Source: Parabacteroides sp. (GTDB lineage: Bacteria; Bacteroidota; Bacteroidia; Bacteroidales; Tannerellaceae). From it: a stretch of 32,738 nucleotides of DNA. The stretch is taken from NCBI GenBank assembly GCA_021204335.1, contig JAJPZM010000467.1:1-32738 (forward strand), read 5' to 3'. A model generated the notes under the pieces. That model had not been told where the DNA came from. It was given only the letters and a program-made list of their open reading frames with translations, and did not search any database. A program made the position numbers and the translations under genes. Shown here piece by piece: positions 1 through 8,894 of this stretch (the stretch's first letter is position 1; every line of letters begins with the position of its first letter).

Positions 1-30
1 AAACATCCATATGATGTTCAATAAATCAAC

Positions 31-51
31 GGACATCATGCGGATAATCAT
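31..51 (+). repeat. 21-bp repeat, left copy (pairs with 32693-32713)
   Basis: This 21-bp stretch reappears inverted at 32693-32713 with one mismatch (20 of 21; C versus T at the seventh base). It contains a small dyad, ATnAT-GCGG-ATAAT, as expected of a recombinase core site. The beta-barrel protein frame running downstream is closed by a TAA at 45-47 inside the repeat, so homology to that protein family starts at the repeat's edge. It could be a site-specific recombination site, or an assembly junction at a repeat. Flanking bases outside the two copies do not match. Confidence 0.55.
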
Positions 52-761
52 ATAACGTAAACCTGAATTTCAGTAAGTTTACCCAGAAGTTCAGCATCAA
101 CGCCAGTTTAAGCTATACCTTTGTTAATAATCCAATTGAGCGTCATATGTTTACTGCAAATTTTGAACCGGATGATCCGCGTTCGCAATATAATGGTGCT
201 TTATGGAATACCTATGATAATATCGGTAAGAAGCAGCAAGTCGGTTTGTTCTTGTATGGCAACTGGTTGCCCAGCACCTGGTTCCGTCTCTATATGAACG
301 GCGGTGTCGACTATACGGACCTGAAGGCTCCCACATTGGATCTGAAAAAGGATGGCGTGAGCGGACGTATCTTTGCCGGTACGCAGTTTACGTTGCCGAA
401 AGACTTCCGTATCAATGTGCAAGGCGGTTACTTCAGCCCATGGATCCAGCTGCAGAGCGAAATGTCACCTTTCTACTTTGCCGGTCTGAATGTCAGCAAG
501 GACTTCTTGAAGAAGAAACTGTCTGTCTCTGTGGGAGCCAACAATCCGTTCTGGAAGACGATGAAGATGGAAACAACGACAAAAGGCGGTGGCTTCCACG
601 ACGTTTCGACCAACTGGCGCAGTGCCCGCGAGTTCCGCTTCAGCATCTCTTACCGCTTCGGTACGATGAAAGGCCAGATCAAGAAAGTACGTCGCGGCAT
701 CAGCAACGACGACTCGAAAGGTGGCGAAAACAACCAGGGTGGTGCAGAGCAGAGCATGTAA
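48..761 (+). CDS. Outer membrane beta-barrel protein (OMP_b-brl_3 / TonB-receptor-like), C-terminal part only
   Basis: The open frame from 48 to the TAA at 759-761 encodes about 237 residues of alternating amphipathic strands and turns, such as SYNVNLNFSKFTQKFSINAS near the start and EFRFSISYRFG near the end. This is typical of the last strands of the outer-membrane beta-barrel family related to TonB-dependent receptors. A tail of about 35 residues rich in K, N, G and Q follows the final aromatic strand. No start or signal peptide is present: the first in-frame ATG (147) lies inside the barrel, and the frame is closed upstream by a TAA at 45-47 within a 21-bp repeat. The N-terminal plug and most of the barrel are missing. 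Either the gene was cut by recombination at the repeat or the window begins at an assembly break. A perfect terminator follows at 783-817. Confidence 0.75.
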   Translation, partial: SYNVNLNFSKFTQKFSINASLSYTFVNNPIERHMFTANFEPDDPRSQYNGALWNTYDNIGKKQQVGLFLYGNWLPSTWFRLYMNGGVDYTDLKAPTLDLKKDGVSGRIFAGTQFTLPKDFRINVQGGYFSPWIQLQSEMSPFYFAGLNVSKDFLKKKLSVSVGANNPFWKTMKMETTTKGGGFHDVSTNWRSAREFRFSISYRFGTMKGQIKKVRRGISNDDSKGGENNQGGAEQSM

Positions 762-782
762 TCTTATATCACTATAATAAGC

Positions 783-817
783 AAGAGGTCCGAATGTTTT
801 TGTTCGGACCTCTTTTT
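783..817 (+). terminator. Rho-independent terminator after the beta-barrel gene
   Basis: A perfect 12-bp stem, AAGAGGTCCGAA (783-794) with TTCGGACCTCTT (803-814), encloses an 8-nt loop and runs into a T tract. It lies 21 bases after the beta-barrel stop codon and overlaps the -33 region of the next promoter. Confidence 0.9.
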
Positions 818-828
818 GTATATCTTTG
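800..828 (+). promoter_or_regulatory. Bacteroidota promoter for the GH2 gene
   Basis: TATCTTTG at 821-828 matches the Bacteroidota -7 consensus TAnnTTTG. A TTG at 800-802 is 18 bases upstream, close to the usual 19-21. The start codon follows at 849. The -33 element sits in the downstream arm of the preceding terminator. Confidence 0.7.
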
Positions 829-848
829 TCTCTGTAAAATTAAATAGC

Positions 849-2890
849 ATGAAACACATTATTATCAGCTTACTTCTGATACTTGGAAGTACATTTACTT
901 TTGCTGCCCGTAAGGAGATACTTTTAAATAACGACTGGCATTTCCGCTTCTCTCACCAGGTGCAGCGCGGCAGCGGCCAGCGGGTAGACCTGCCGCACAC
1001 ATGGAATAGCGGCGATGCCCTGATCGGTGCGCAAGATTATTACCGCGGAATGGGAAACTATGAAAAGAAACTTTTCGTTAAGCCCGAATGGGAAGGCAAA
1101 CGCCTGTTCCTGCGTTTCGAAGGAGCTAATTCCATTGCGACCGTCTTCGTTAACTCTGTCTGTCTGGGCGAACACCGGGGCGGCTACGGAGCATTTGTCT
1201 TCGAGATTACCGATCATGTGAAATACGGTGCCGAGAATAACATACTGGTAAAGGTAAACAATGCCCTGCAACTGGATATCATGCCGCTTGTGGGCGACTT
1301 CAACTTCTATGGCGGCATCTACCGCGATGTGAACCTGGTTATCACCGATCCCGTAAATATCTCGCTGACCGATTATGCTTCCCCCGGTGTCTATCTGATA
1401 CAGAATAAGGTGACGAAAGAACAGGCGGACGTAAAGGCAAAAGTGCTGGTCTCGAATGGATCGTCTGCCGCTAAACCCGTACAGGTGAATGTGAAGATAT
1501 GGGATGGCGACAAGATCGTTCAGCAACAAGACCTGCATATAACGGTCGATGCCCGGCGGATGCATACAGTCGGTTTGGAATTCTCGATCAAGAACCCTCA
1601 CCTGTGGAATGGGCGCAAAGATCCTTTCATGTACCGTACCGAAGTAACGTTGCTGGCAGATGGAAAGGAGATAGACAAAGTTGTCCAGCCGCTCGGTCTC
1701 CGTTTTTATCATATAGATGCGGAACAGGGTTTCTTCCTGAACGGCGAACATCTGAAACTGCATGGTGTATGCCGTCATTAGGATCGTGCCGAGAGAGGTA
1801 ATGCATTATATAAGGAACATCACGAGGAAGACGCGGCGATTATCGCCGAGATGGGAGCGAACGCCATTCGTCTGGCGCACTATCCGCAAGCTACTTATTT
1901 TTATAGCCTCATGGACCGCTACGGCATCGTTGCCTGGGCGGAAATCCCTTTCATCGGTCCGGGCGGCTATCTCGACAGAGGTTATAACGACCTGCCGGCT
2001 TTCCACGCCAACGGCAAAGAGCAGTTGAAAGAGTTGATCCGTCAACATTACAACCATCCTTCCATCTGTTTCTGGGGATTATTCAATGAACTGAAAACTG
2101 AAGGCGACAACCCGATCGAATATATTAAAGAACTGAACGCCCTGGCCCACCAGGAAGACCCGACACGCCTCACAACGGCTGCCAGCTTCCTGTCTTACGA
2201 CAGCGATATCAGCAAAATCACCGACGTGATTGCCTGGAACCAGTATTTCGGCTGGTACGGTGGCTCTCCCTCGGATATGGCCAAATGGCTGGATACCAAC
2301 CACAAAGCCCATCCGGAATATAAAATCGCCATCAGCGAATACGGTGCCGGGGCGAGCATTTACCACCAACAGGATTCTGTGAAGCCGGGCGAAGCCTCGG
2401 GCTGGTGGCATCCCGAAAACTTCCAGACTTTCTATCACCAGGGCAATTGGGAAGCCATTGCCGAGCGCCCGTTTGTCTGGGGCTCATTCATCTGGAACCT
2501 GTTTGACTTCGGTGCAGCACACCGTACGGAAGGCGACCGTCCGGGTATCAACGACAAAGGCCTTGTCACCTTCGACCGCAAAGTGAAGAAAGATGCCTAC
2601 TATTACTACAAAGCCAACTGGAATAAAGATGACAAATTCGTCTACATCGCCAACCGCCGTCATCGCGACCGCACTACGCAGGTGACGGATGTGATGGTTT
2701 TCTCCAATCAACCGGAAGTGGAACTGTTTGTAAATGGCCGAAGCCTTGGCAAGCAAACGCCTGATAATTACGCTACTTTCCTGTGGAAAGGCGTCAACCT
2801 GGCGGATGGCGAAAATGTAGTTGAGGCGCGTGCCGTACAAAAAAGAAAAGTACGGGTATAATGGACCAGGTTATTTGGAATTGCAAATAA
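849..2890 (+). pseudogene. Glycoside hydrolase family 2 (beta-galactosidase-like), one in-frame stop and one frameshift
   Basis: Secreted or periplasmic GH2 enzyme, expected to remove beta-linked galactose or a related sugar from glycans; the exact substrate cannot be read from sequence. Residues 1-19 form a signal peptide, followed by the jelly-roll sugar-binding domain (motif LPHTWN), an Ig-like domain and a TIM barrel. The acid/base is Glu414 in WGLFNELK and the nucleophile Glu497 in ISEYGA. ATG 849 is chosen because it begins the signal peptide and fits the promoter at 821. Two lesions interrupt it. TAG at 1779-1781 sits where the family has Gln in GVCRHQDRAERG, a CAG-to-TAG change. Near 2839-2844 one A is missing from an A run; restoring it gives a normal GH2 ending (DQVIWNCK) with a stop at 2888-2890. 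As read, the frame ends at 2861. Restored length is about 680 residues. Confidence 0.85.
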
Positions 2891-2923
2891 ACCGGGGTAC
2901 GATGATAAAATGTGACGTTATAG

Positions 2924-2955
2924 TTGACTTCAGGTCATATAAATGAGTATCTTTG
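2924..2955 (+). promoter_or_regulatory. Bacteroidota promoter for the DUF6078 gene
   Basis: TTGAC at 2924-2928 and TATCTTTG at 2948-2955 (TTG-N21-TAnnTTTG) match the Bacteroidota -33/-7 consensus. Transcription would begin near 2961, just before the ATG at 2988. Confidence 0.75.
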
Positions 2956-2987
2956 TGAAATATGTAACCAATAAATTTATACATATT

Positions 2988-3431
2988 ATGAAACCTGATT
3001 TCAACTATAACGAATTCCCCTCAACCTTTTCCCATTGCTTCAATGAGAAATGTACGCGTGGCGATAAATGTTTGCGTCGCCAGGTGGCCTTTCGCATGCC
3101 CAAAGAACGTGGTGGTGTGTATGCAATCAGTCCGGTTTACTTGGAAGCCCTCGATGGAAAGGAATGCCCGTTCTTTTTGCTCGACGAGCCCCAGCGTTTT
3201 GCCAAAGGCATCACCAACCTCTTTGACGATCTGCCCCTGCGCAAAGTCGAAATCATCAAATCGAAGCTTATCGTTCACTGGGGCCGTAGCACCTACTACC
3301 GCTGCAAACAGAAGAAGCGTCTGGTGAAACCGAGTGAGCAGGCCTACGTCAAAAAACTTTTCCTCGCCCAGGGCATCAAAGACGAACCCCGCTACGACGA
3401 ATACCAGGAATACTACGATCTGGGCAGGTAA
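2988..3431 (+). CDS. DUF6078-type small protein, function unknown
   Basis: A 147-residue, basic, cytosolic-looking protein with no signal peptide or membrane segment. It resembles small Bacteroidales proteins annotated as DUF6078, an assignment made from memory. Four cysteines sit in the N-terminal half: C17, C22 and C28 in HCFNEKCTRGDKC, plus C60 in KECPFF. This spacing suggests a small metal site. The C-terminal half is rich in Lys, Arg and Tyr (WGRSTYYRCKQKKR). Start 2988 is preferred over an upstream in-frame ATG at 2943 because the promoter -7 box (2948-2955) lies between them. It is monocistronic and followed by a gene-free 700 bp containing a palindrome array. Confidence 0.7.
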   Translation: MKPDFNYNEFPSTFSHCFNEKCTRGDKCLRRQVAFRMPKERGGVYAISPVYLEALDGKECPFFLLDEPQRFAKGITNLFDDLPLRKVEIIKSKLIVHWGRSTYYRCKQKKRLVKPSEQAYVKKLFLAQGIKDEPRYDEYQEYYDLGR

Positions 3432-3487
3432 TGATTCTCTGCTAATTACAGGTCGCGTAACCCGCTGTCTGCCAGATAGCAAAAGTA

Positions 3488-3660
3488 TCATATATTGTGA
3501 TACTAAATTCTCATATATTATGAAATTGTTGTATCACAATATATGAGAATACTGTATCATAATATATGACACAACAGTGACATAATATATGAAAATGGAA
3601 TAGCCTAATATAGACAACTGAAGTCTCATAATATATGGGATAAAAATAGCCTCGGGGAGG
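3488..3660. repeat. 23-bp-phased array of short palindromes (array 1)
   Basis: Seven units start at 3488, 3511, 3534, 3557, 3580, 3603 and 3626, exactly 23 bases apart. Each has a 13-base palindrome-like core followed by 10 unrelated bases. Cores read TCATATATTGTGA, TCATATATTATGA, TCACAATATATGA, TCATAATATATGA, ACATAATATATGA, GCCTAATATAGAC (degenerate) and TCATAATATATGG. Units 1-2 are the reverse complement of units 3-4. An eighth palindrome of different sequence, CCTCGGGGAGG at 3650-3660, has its centre (3655) on the same 23-base phase. The arms are TCATA/TATGA around a 3-base centre. The array lies between the DUF6078 gene and the invertible promoter. Its function is unknown; repeated binding of a dimeric protein along DNA is one possibility. 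Confidence 0.85.
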
Positions 3661-3718
3661 GGCAAAAACGGCCCAAAAAAGCAGGTGGCTCGAAAAAGGG
3701 CGCTTTTCCCCTTCCGAG
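3651..3718. other. Imperfect GC-rich hairpin
   Basis: CTCGGGGAGGGG at 3651-3662 pairs imperfectly with CCCCTTCCGAG ending at 3718, around a loop with A-rich and T-rich stretches. For a transcript moving leftward from the minus-strand promoter at 3879-3909, this could act as a terminator that stops readthrough into the DUF6078 gene. Confidence 0.4.
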
Positions 3719-3729
3719 TAACATATATA

Positions 3730-3755
3730 ATTAATGTACGTGCGCGCACATTAAT
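3730..3755. other. Perfect inverted repeat with a GTGCGCGCAC centre
   Basis: ATTAATGT (3730-3737) and ACATTAAT (3748-3755) form an 8-bp inverted repeat. The segment between and overlapping them contains the 10-bp palindrome GTGCGCGCAC (3740-3749), giving two overlapping dyads. It could be a hairpin in leftward RNA or a protein site. It is not in phase with the 23-bp array. Confidence 0.4.
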
Positions 3756-3845
3756 ATACAGCACACTAATAAAGCCCTCTCGGGATACAGTGCCAAAACG
3801 ACTATGTGTGTATTGAATTCTATGTCTTAGAAGGGTAAAAAATAG

Positions 3846-3874
3846 TGACTAGAAAAAACGTTCCTTTTTTCTCG
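3846..3874 (+). repeat. Left arm of the invertible promoter segment
   Basis: A 29-base arm beginning TGACTAG, containing AACGTT followed by a pyrimidine run, and ending CTCG. The inverted partner is at 4025-4053; the two mismatches are the AA versus CT immediately after GACTAG. Confidence 0.85.
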
Positions 3875-3878
3875 CCAG

Positions 3879-3909
3879 CAAAGTTAGGTATTCCTCCCCG
3901 AACCTACAA
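3879..3909 (-). promoter_or_regulatory. Consensus Bacteroidota promoter inside the invertible segment
   Basis: On the minus strand TTG (complement of 3907-3909), 20 bases, then TAACTTTG (complement of 3879-3886) give an exact TTG-N20-TAnnTTTG promoter. It reads leftward here, and initiation would fall near 3872 in the left inverted-repeat arm. Confidence 0.8.
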
Positions 3910-4024
3910 CCTTTTCAACAATAATTTTCATTCTTCTATGTCCTTTCTTATCAGGAAGATAGGAAAGCAAGTACAAAATTCCCCCCTCCTTCAACATGAA
4001 CTAAAAGTGCCCTCGAAAAAATGA

Positions 4025-4053
4025 CGAGAAAAAAGGAACGTTTTAGCTAGTCA
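4025..4053 (-). repeat. Right arm of the invertible promoter segment
   Basis: Inverted copy of 3846-3874 (27 of 29 identical). It ends 81 bases before the surface-protein start codon at 4135, leaving a promoterless leader. Confidence 0.85.
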
Positions 4054-4134
4054 TTCTCTCAGATGGCAGTACTAAAATAGCTCCCAAGAAAGAACTTTTA
4101 AGTAACACTATTATTAATATTAAATTTATTGATT

Positions 4135-7133
4135 ATGAACAAAAAGTTTTCTACGTTATTGACCTTCGGACTGCTAGTGGGTGGTTCGTTGGTAAACATG
4201 GCGAATGCAACGGCTTACTCGGGTGCTACGCCGACCTTTGACAAAGGCACTTTGGCTACAGGGGCCTATGATGATGGTTATTACTATTTGATTAAGAATG
4301 AAACGACTGCCAATTATTTTCTTTCAGAAGAACTTGTTGTTGATAAATGGATTCCAGGAGTAAGAATTGATGAACCTATTCTATGGTATATTGATTTTAC
4401 TGAAGAATATGATGGAGGATATACTGCTACCATTAAAAGTTTGGAACATGGAACTCAATTGAAATTTGATGACGCGACTGGTGGCTATAGCGCAGATGGA
4501 GATGTTGCTAAATTTGTAATGGCATATGGTGATGGCGTTTATTCTTTTAGAAATAAGGTGAGTGGCGAAGGTATTAAATATCTAACTAATACAAATGAAC
4601 TTTCTGGCGTTTCTCCTAAAATTTGGCCGTTGGTAATGAATGGTAATGGTGGTGCTGATGCTCAATTCTTCCTTTATAAAGCCGGTAAGCAACCTGTCAC
4701 TGCATCTGAAATGAACAAGTATTTCGCTGACCATTTCCAATTGGCTTTCAAGAAAAAGCTGATTTGAAAGATAATTTGGAAGATGTTGTTACTAACCCTC
4801 TGATCGGTACAGATATTACAGCAGTTGATTTTAACGGATCAACCTATTTTCGTGTAGATGGTACTTGGAATGGAGTTGGAACAACTGATTTGTGGCGTAA
4901 TGCTGCTTTCCGTAACTCTTCTTTCATTGTTGTTGATACAATCAAGAACTCTACTTCCAATGCTTTAGGTTATAGCTTGACTATCGCTAAAGGTTCGGAA
5001 ATGGTAAAGGCTACTATTGGCGTTGTTGCAGCAACAAGAAATTTGGAAAATGCACAGTTTGTTGTTACTAAAGATCCGGGAACAAATCGTTTATATCTTT
5101 CTGCTCCTAATGCTAAATATCCGAAAGATAACAATGGTGAAGGTTTAGCAGGTCGTACTGTATTGGCTACAGATAACGAGTTTATTACAGTATACAACAA
5201 TAAAGGCTTGAATTATATCGCTACCGGTACATTAACTCATGCAGAAGCAAATGCTTTTATCACTTATGGTACAGCTTCTTCTGATTTGATTACTGATAAA
5301 GCATTCAACGGTAGTATCGTTACATTGACTTATTATACTTCTGGCGGTAACAAAGTAAATAAAGATAAAGCTTTGACTGCTATAAGTAGTAATGTGGGTG
5401 CTGTTGATGTAGAATATGTAGATCCGACTACTCCAGAAGCACAGTTCGTACAGATTTATGTTCCGGCTACTGTAACGGAGCCTGCTTATTACAAATTTGT
5501 AAACCGTGAAAATGGACAAGCAAAAACCTACAACTATATCCATCTGACAGCAGATGATATGTATGTAGCATTCGATAGTTATAGTGGAACAAAGGATACT
5601 CTGATCGTTAAAAACGCTCCGGATCGTGGCGAAACAGGTATTTTGGACGGTTATTTGACTTTCTCTAAAGAAAAGCAGGCTTACAAACATTTCAATATCT
5701 CTGTTGCTACTGAATTATTCGGTAATGTTTACCTGACAGAACCAAAAGCCGGTCACTTTATCGAATTGAGCAAAGAAGCAAGTGATGCCGCTGAATGGAC
5801 ATTGGAAGAACAGGTTTCTCACTTGAATAATGCTTGGGCTAAAGAAACTGTTGTTGATACAATTTATAACATTATTGACTACAAGGTTTGGTCTGACGAC
5901 AAATGGATAGAAAAGAAAGACACAACTGCTGCTATCATGTATCGCATCAAGAATGCTCTTTCTGACGAATATCTGGCTTATAATGAATCAAAGAATGCTT
6001 ATGAATTGGTAGATGAAGTAAGTAAACCTTGGGAATGATACAATGATGCACCACGTGAAATATTCTTTGTATTGAAGAAGAAATTCGGTAAAGTTAATCT
6101 TGTTCAGGCTAAGAGAGGTACACAGGTATTGACTCCGAATGCTGCTTTTGAAGGTGGTAAATTGTATGGCTCTTTCAGCGATAATAAAGTGTCAAAAGAA
6201 AGTGATATGTATAAAATTACCGATAACGATCTGTTTAATGTAGCAGAAGTTCGTGATATCTATCGCAATTTGGGTGAATGGCCTCTGGATACAGTAAAGA
6301 TCTATCATGCAGATAACGAAAAAGTTCTGCTGTATGAAGACAATGAAGATACATCTGTAAAAGATTCTATCAACTTCCTGGGTATTGCTCATATCGCCGA
6401 TATTCCAGAAATGAAGGCTGCTATGTTTGTCGATACTGCTTATGTACGTAATAATACATTAATGCCTCAGTATATGTTTGCTGTGGGTTCACCGGTGATT
6501 ACTTATAAGCAGGAACAGTGTTCTGATCCTACTCATGAACCTCGCATGACAACTGTTGTTGATAAGATCGAAGGTTGTTATTTAGTAGACTTGGCAGACT
6601 CTGCTGCTGTTTATGCTAAATATCACAAGAATCCTTACATGTATGATACTTACAATCGCTTAGGTTTCGTAGATGCAACTCACACTGGTGATAAACTGAT
6701 CATCAAGAACGATAAGAAAGAGATCGTTTTGAATAATGGTTTAACAGTTGCTTCTTTTGCTCTGGCTTATGTTGATAACGAGGCTGGTTCATTCAAGATG
6801 AGAACAAAGAATGGTTGGGTTAAATACATCAATGGTGCAACTGTTGTTGTTGAAGATAAAGCAGAAGCGGATGTATTTAATTTGACAGCAACGACAGAAA
6901 CTCCGACTGCCAACGAATCTATCGATGCTGCTTCTGCATTCAGCGTAGCAACAACTGATGGTGCCGTAGTAGTTAAGGGTGTTGAAGGCAAGAACGTAGT
7001 TATCACTAACGTACTTGGCCAGACAATTGCCAGCACAGTCGTTGCTTCAAGCGAAGCTACTATCGCAGTTCCTGCCGGTGTAGTATTCGTTGCCGTAGAA
7101 GGCGAAGCTGCTGTAAAAGCAATCGTAAAATAA
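4135..7133 (+). pseudogene. S-layer-like phase-variable surface glycoprotein with DUF6383 C-terminal domain; one frameshift and one in-frame stop
   Basis: A roughly 999-residue secreted protein when the frame is restored. It has an N-terminal signal peptide (MNKKFSTLLTFGLLVGGS, cleavage near NANA), long repeats of short beta-strands rich in Tyr, Thr, Asp and Lys, and a C-terminal DUF6383/T9SS-like domain (about residues 930-999; VVITNVLGQTIAS, ending VKAIVK). Start 4135 is chosen for the signal peptide. The protein family and the invertible promoter upstream match the phase-variable S-layer-like glycoproteins of Parabacteroides distasonis. Two lesions: an A run at 4753-4757 is one base short (adding A gives FKKKADLKDN across the break, near residue 207), and TGA at 6036-6038 replaces an expected Trp (KPWE-W-YNDAPRE) near residue 635. 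The gene is visibly richer in A+T than its neighbours. A terminator hairpin lies at 7294-7323. Confidence 0.85.
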
Positions 7134-7293
7134 GCAATTATTTAAATCAAATAATTTCTAAATTGACTGCGCGGTGTCGAAAGCCACCCATTACCCTGCG
7201 ACAGGCGAACAAGCAGTCGATATTAATACTAAAAAGTAATAAAATAAAGTTCTTCTGTTCTACCTCTGTGAAGAGCGAAAACAGACACAAAAC

Positions 7294-7323
7294 AAGCCCC
7301 AGAAGATTCGTCTTTCGAGGCTT
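7294..7323 (+). terminator. Hairpin terminator after the surface-protein gene
   Basis: AAGCCCCAGAAGA-TTCG-TCTTTCGAGGCTT folds into a 13-pair stem with two mismatches, one G-U pair and a UUCG tetraloop. Only a short T run follows. It sits between the surface-protein gene and the transporter gene. Confidence 0.65.
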
Positions 7324-7403
7324 TGTCAGTTAGAAAATGAAACATCTACATATATTTTTGTATCTTTACCGATCTTGAAAAGTATGATTAAACAAATATT
7401 ATT

Positions 7404-8831
7404 ATGAGTGCTTTTGGCAAATTCCCACGCACCTTCTGGGTGGCCAATGTAATAGAGTTGTTTGAGCGGTGGGCGTGGTATGGTTTCTTTATGTTGTTTG
7501 CCAACTACCTGACCGGGTCGTCGGATGCCGGGGGGCTGGAGTTTTCGCAAAGCCAGAAAGGGCTGCTGATGGGAGTGGGGACAGGCATACTCTATTTCCT
7601 GCCGGTGCTTACCGGAGCGATAGCCGACCGTTATGGATACAAGAAAGTGTTACTACTCGCTTTCCTGATCTATACTTCCGCCTTTATCCTGCTGCCGATG
7701 TTTTCTACTTTTACCGGCGTCTTTATCATGTACCTTTATCTGGCAGTGGGAGCGGCCTTGTTTAAGCCGATCATTTCGGCGACGATATCCAAGACGACGA
7801 CCGATGAGACGGCTTCGATCAGCTTCGGACTCTTTTATATGATGGTGAATGTCGGTGCCTTCTTCGGGCCGCTGGTGACATTGCTGTTTAAGGGGGCTTC
7901 CTCGCATCTGATCTTTTACGTTTCCGCCGGAATTATTGCAATCAACTTCCTGCTGCTTTTCTTCTATAAAGAACCGGGACGGGCGGAGAAGGAAAAGAAT
8001 ACCGACTCGCTGCTGACCACCTTCGGCATCATCTTCCGCAATATGGGAAGCATCCTGAAAGATGTGAAGTTTATCATCTTCCTGCTGATCGTGGCGGGGT
8101 TCTGGACGATGTATAACCAGTTGTTCTTCACCTTGCCTGTTTTTATTTCGCAGTAGGTGGATACCAGTACATTGTATAATTTCTTCCACCTGCATATCCC
8201 GCTGATCAGCGAGAATTACAGTGTGTCGCCCGGTGTGATGGATGTCGAGTTCGTGACGAATATTGATGCGCTTTATATCATCCTGCTGCAGGTAGTCGTG
8301 TCGAGTATTGTGATGCGGATGAAGCCGCTGCGCTCGATGATGTCGGGCTTTCTGGTTTGCTAGATCGGCATGTCGCTGATGCTGGTTTCGCAGAATGTGC
8401 TGTTTACGATGGTGGCAATCCTGATCTTCTCGCTGGGTGAGATGGCTGGATCTCCGAAGATTACGGAATATATCGGGCGTATTGCCCCGGCGGATAAGAA
8501 AGCGCTTTACATGGGATATTCCTTTATTCCGGTGTTTCTGGGGAATGTGTTGGCCGGCTTCATTTCGGGTGTGGTCTATCAGCAGATGTCCGACAAGGTG
8601 ACGTTAGTGCAGCGGTTTGCGATCGAGAAAGGCTATCAGATGGCAGAAGGACTCTCCAATGACGCCTATTTCGAGGAAGTTGCCCGGCAGGCAAACACCA
8701 CACCGCAGGGACTGACCAATCTCCTTTGGGACACCTACGAACCGTCGCGGCTGGGAGTGGTTATACTGGCTATCGGTGTGGGCGCCGCTTTCCTTTTGTT
8801 TATATATGACAGGATAACTTCCTGTAAATAA
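7404..8831 (+). pseudogene. MFS transporter, POT/peptide-transporter-like, two in-frame TAG codons
   Basis: A 475-codon inner-membrane transporter with about 12 hydrophobic segments. The N-terminal segment WVANVIELFERWAWYGFF carries an ExxER-like motif typical of proton-coupled oligopeptide transporters, and ADRYGYKKV matches the MFS loop 2-3 motif. A soluble stretch rich in E, N and Q (about residues 400-440) precedes the last membrane segment. Substrate is not determinable; di- or tripeptides are the family's usual cargo. The frame is closed by TAG at 8154-8156 (codon 251, after PVFISQ, where relatives have Trp before VDTS) and TAG at 8361-8363 (codon 320, in GFLVC-x-IGMSLM). Reading continues in the same frame to TAA at 8829-8831. 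Each stop is one transition away from Trp or Gln. A weak -7-like TATCTTTA lies at 7361-7368. Confidence 0.8.
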
Positions 8832-8844
8832 TCTTTACATAGGA

Positions 8845-8872
8845 TTTGTCTCCTTGTATTTGCTTATATTTG
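8845..8872 (+). promoter_or_regulatory. Probable promoter for fbp
   Basis: TATATTTG at 8865-8872 matches TAnnTTTG and lies 23 bases before the start codon. The nearest TTTG (8845-8848) is only 16 bases upstream, shorter than usual, so the -33 assignment is uncertain. Confidence 0.5.
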
Positions 8873-8894
8873 CACCAAAAAGCAAACAAACAGT

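Larger units (their letters stand above)
3846..4053. promoter_or_regulatory. Invertible promoter segment bounded by 29-bp inverted repeats, read in the OFF orientation
   Basis: Arms at 3846-3874 and 4025-4053 are inverted copies matching at 27 of 29 positions, with 20 consecutive identical bases on the inner side (AAAACGTTCCTTTTTTCTCG). The 150 bp between them carries a consensus promoter on the minus strand (3879-3909), directed away from the surface-protein gene at 4135. Inversion would point it at that gene, with the start of transcription in the arm. No TAnnTTTG box is seen on the plus strand between 4054 and 4134. Invertible promoters ahead of a family of S-layer-like glycoproteins are established in Parabacteroides distasonis; assignment of this segment to that system is inference from layout. 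Confidence 0.85.

Noticed and set aside
3488..3660. CRISPR array
   Set aside because: The repeat core is only 13 bases and spacers 10 bases, units appear in both orientations, and no cas genes are present.
4135..7133. Three separate small surface-protein genes
   Set aside because: One signal peptide, one C-terminal DUF6383 domain and continuous similarity across both breaks show a single gene; the apparent internal starts are TTG or lie mid-domain.
7361..7368. TATCTTTA as a firm promoter for the transporter gene
   Set aside because: It differs from TAnnTTTG at the last base and has no TTG at the usual distance, so it was mentioned but not listed as a feature.
1779..8363. TAG or TGA recoded as an amino acid
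   Set aside because: The ATPase gene ends naturally at TAG (13202-13204), most genes lack internal stops, and the same window has homopolymer errors, so recoding is unnecessary.
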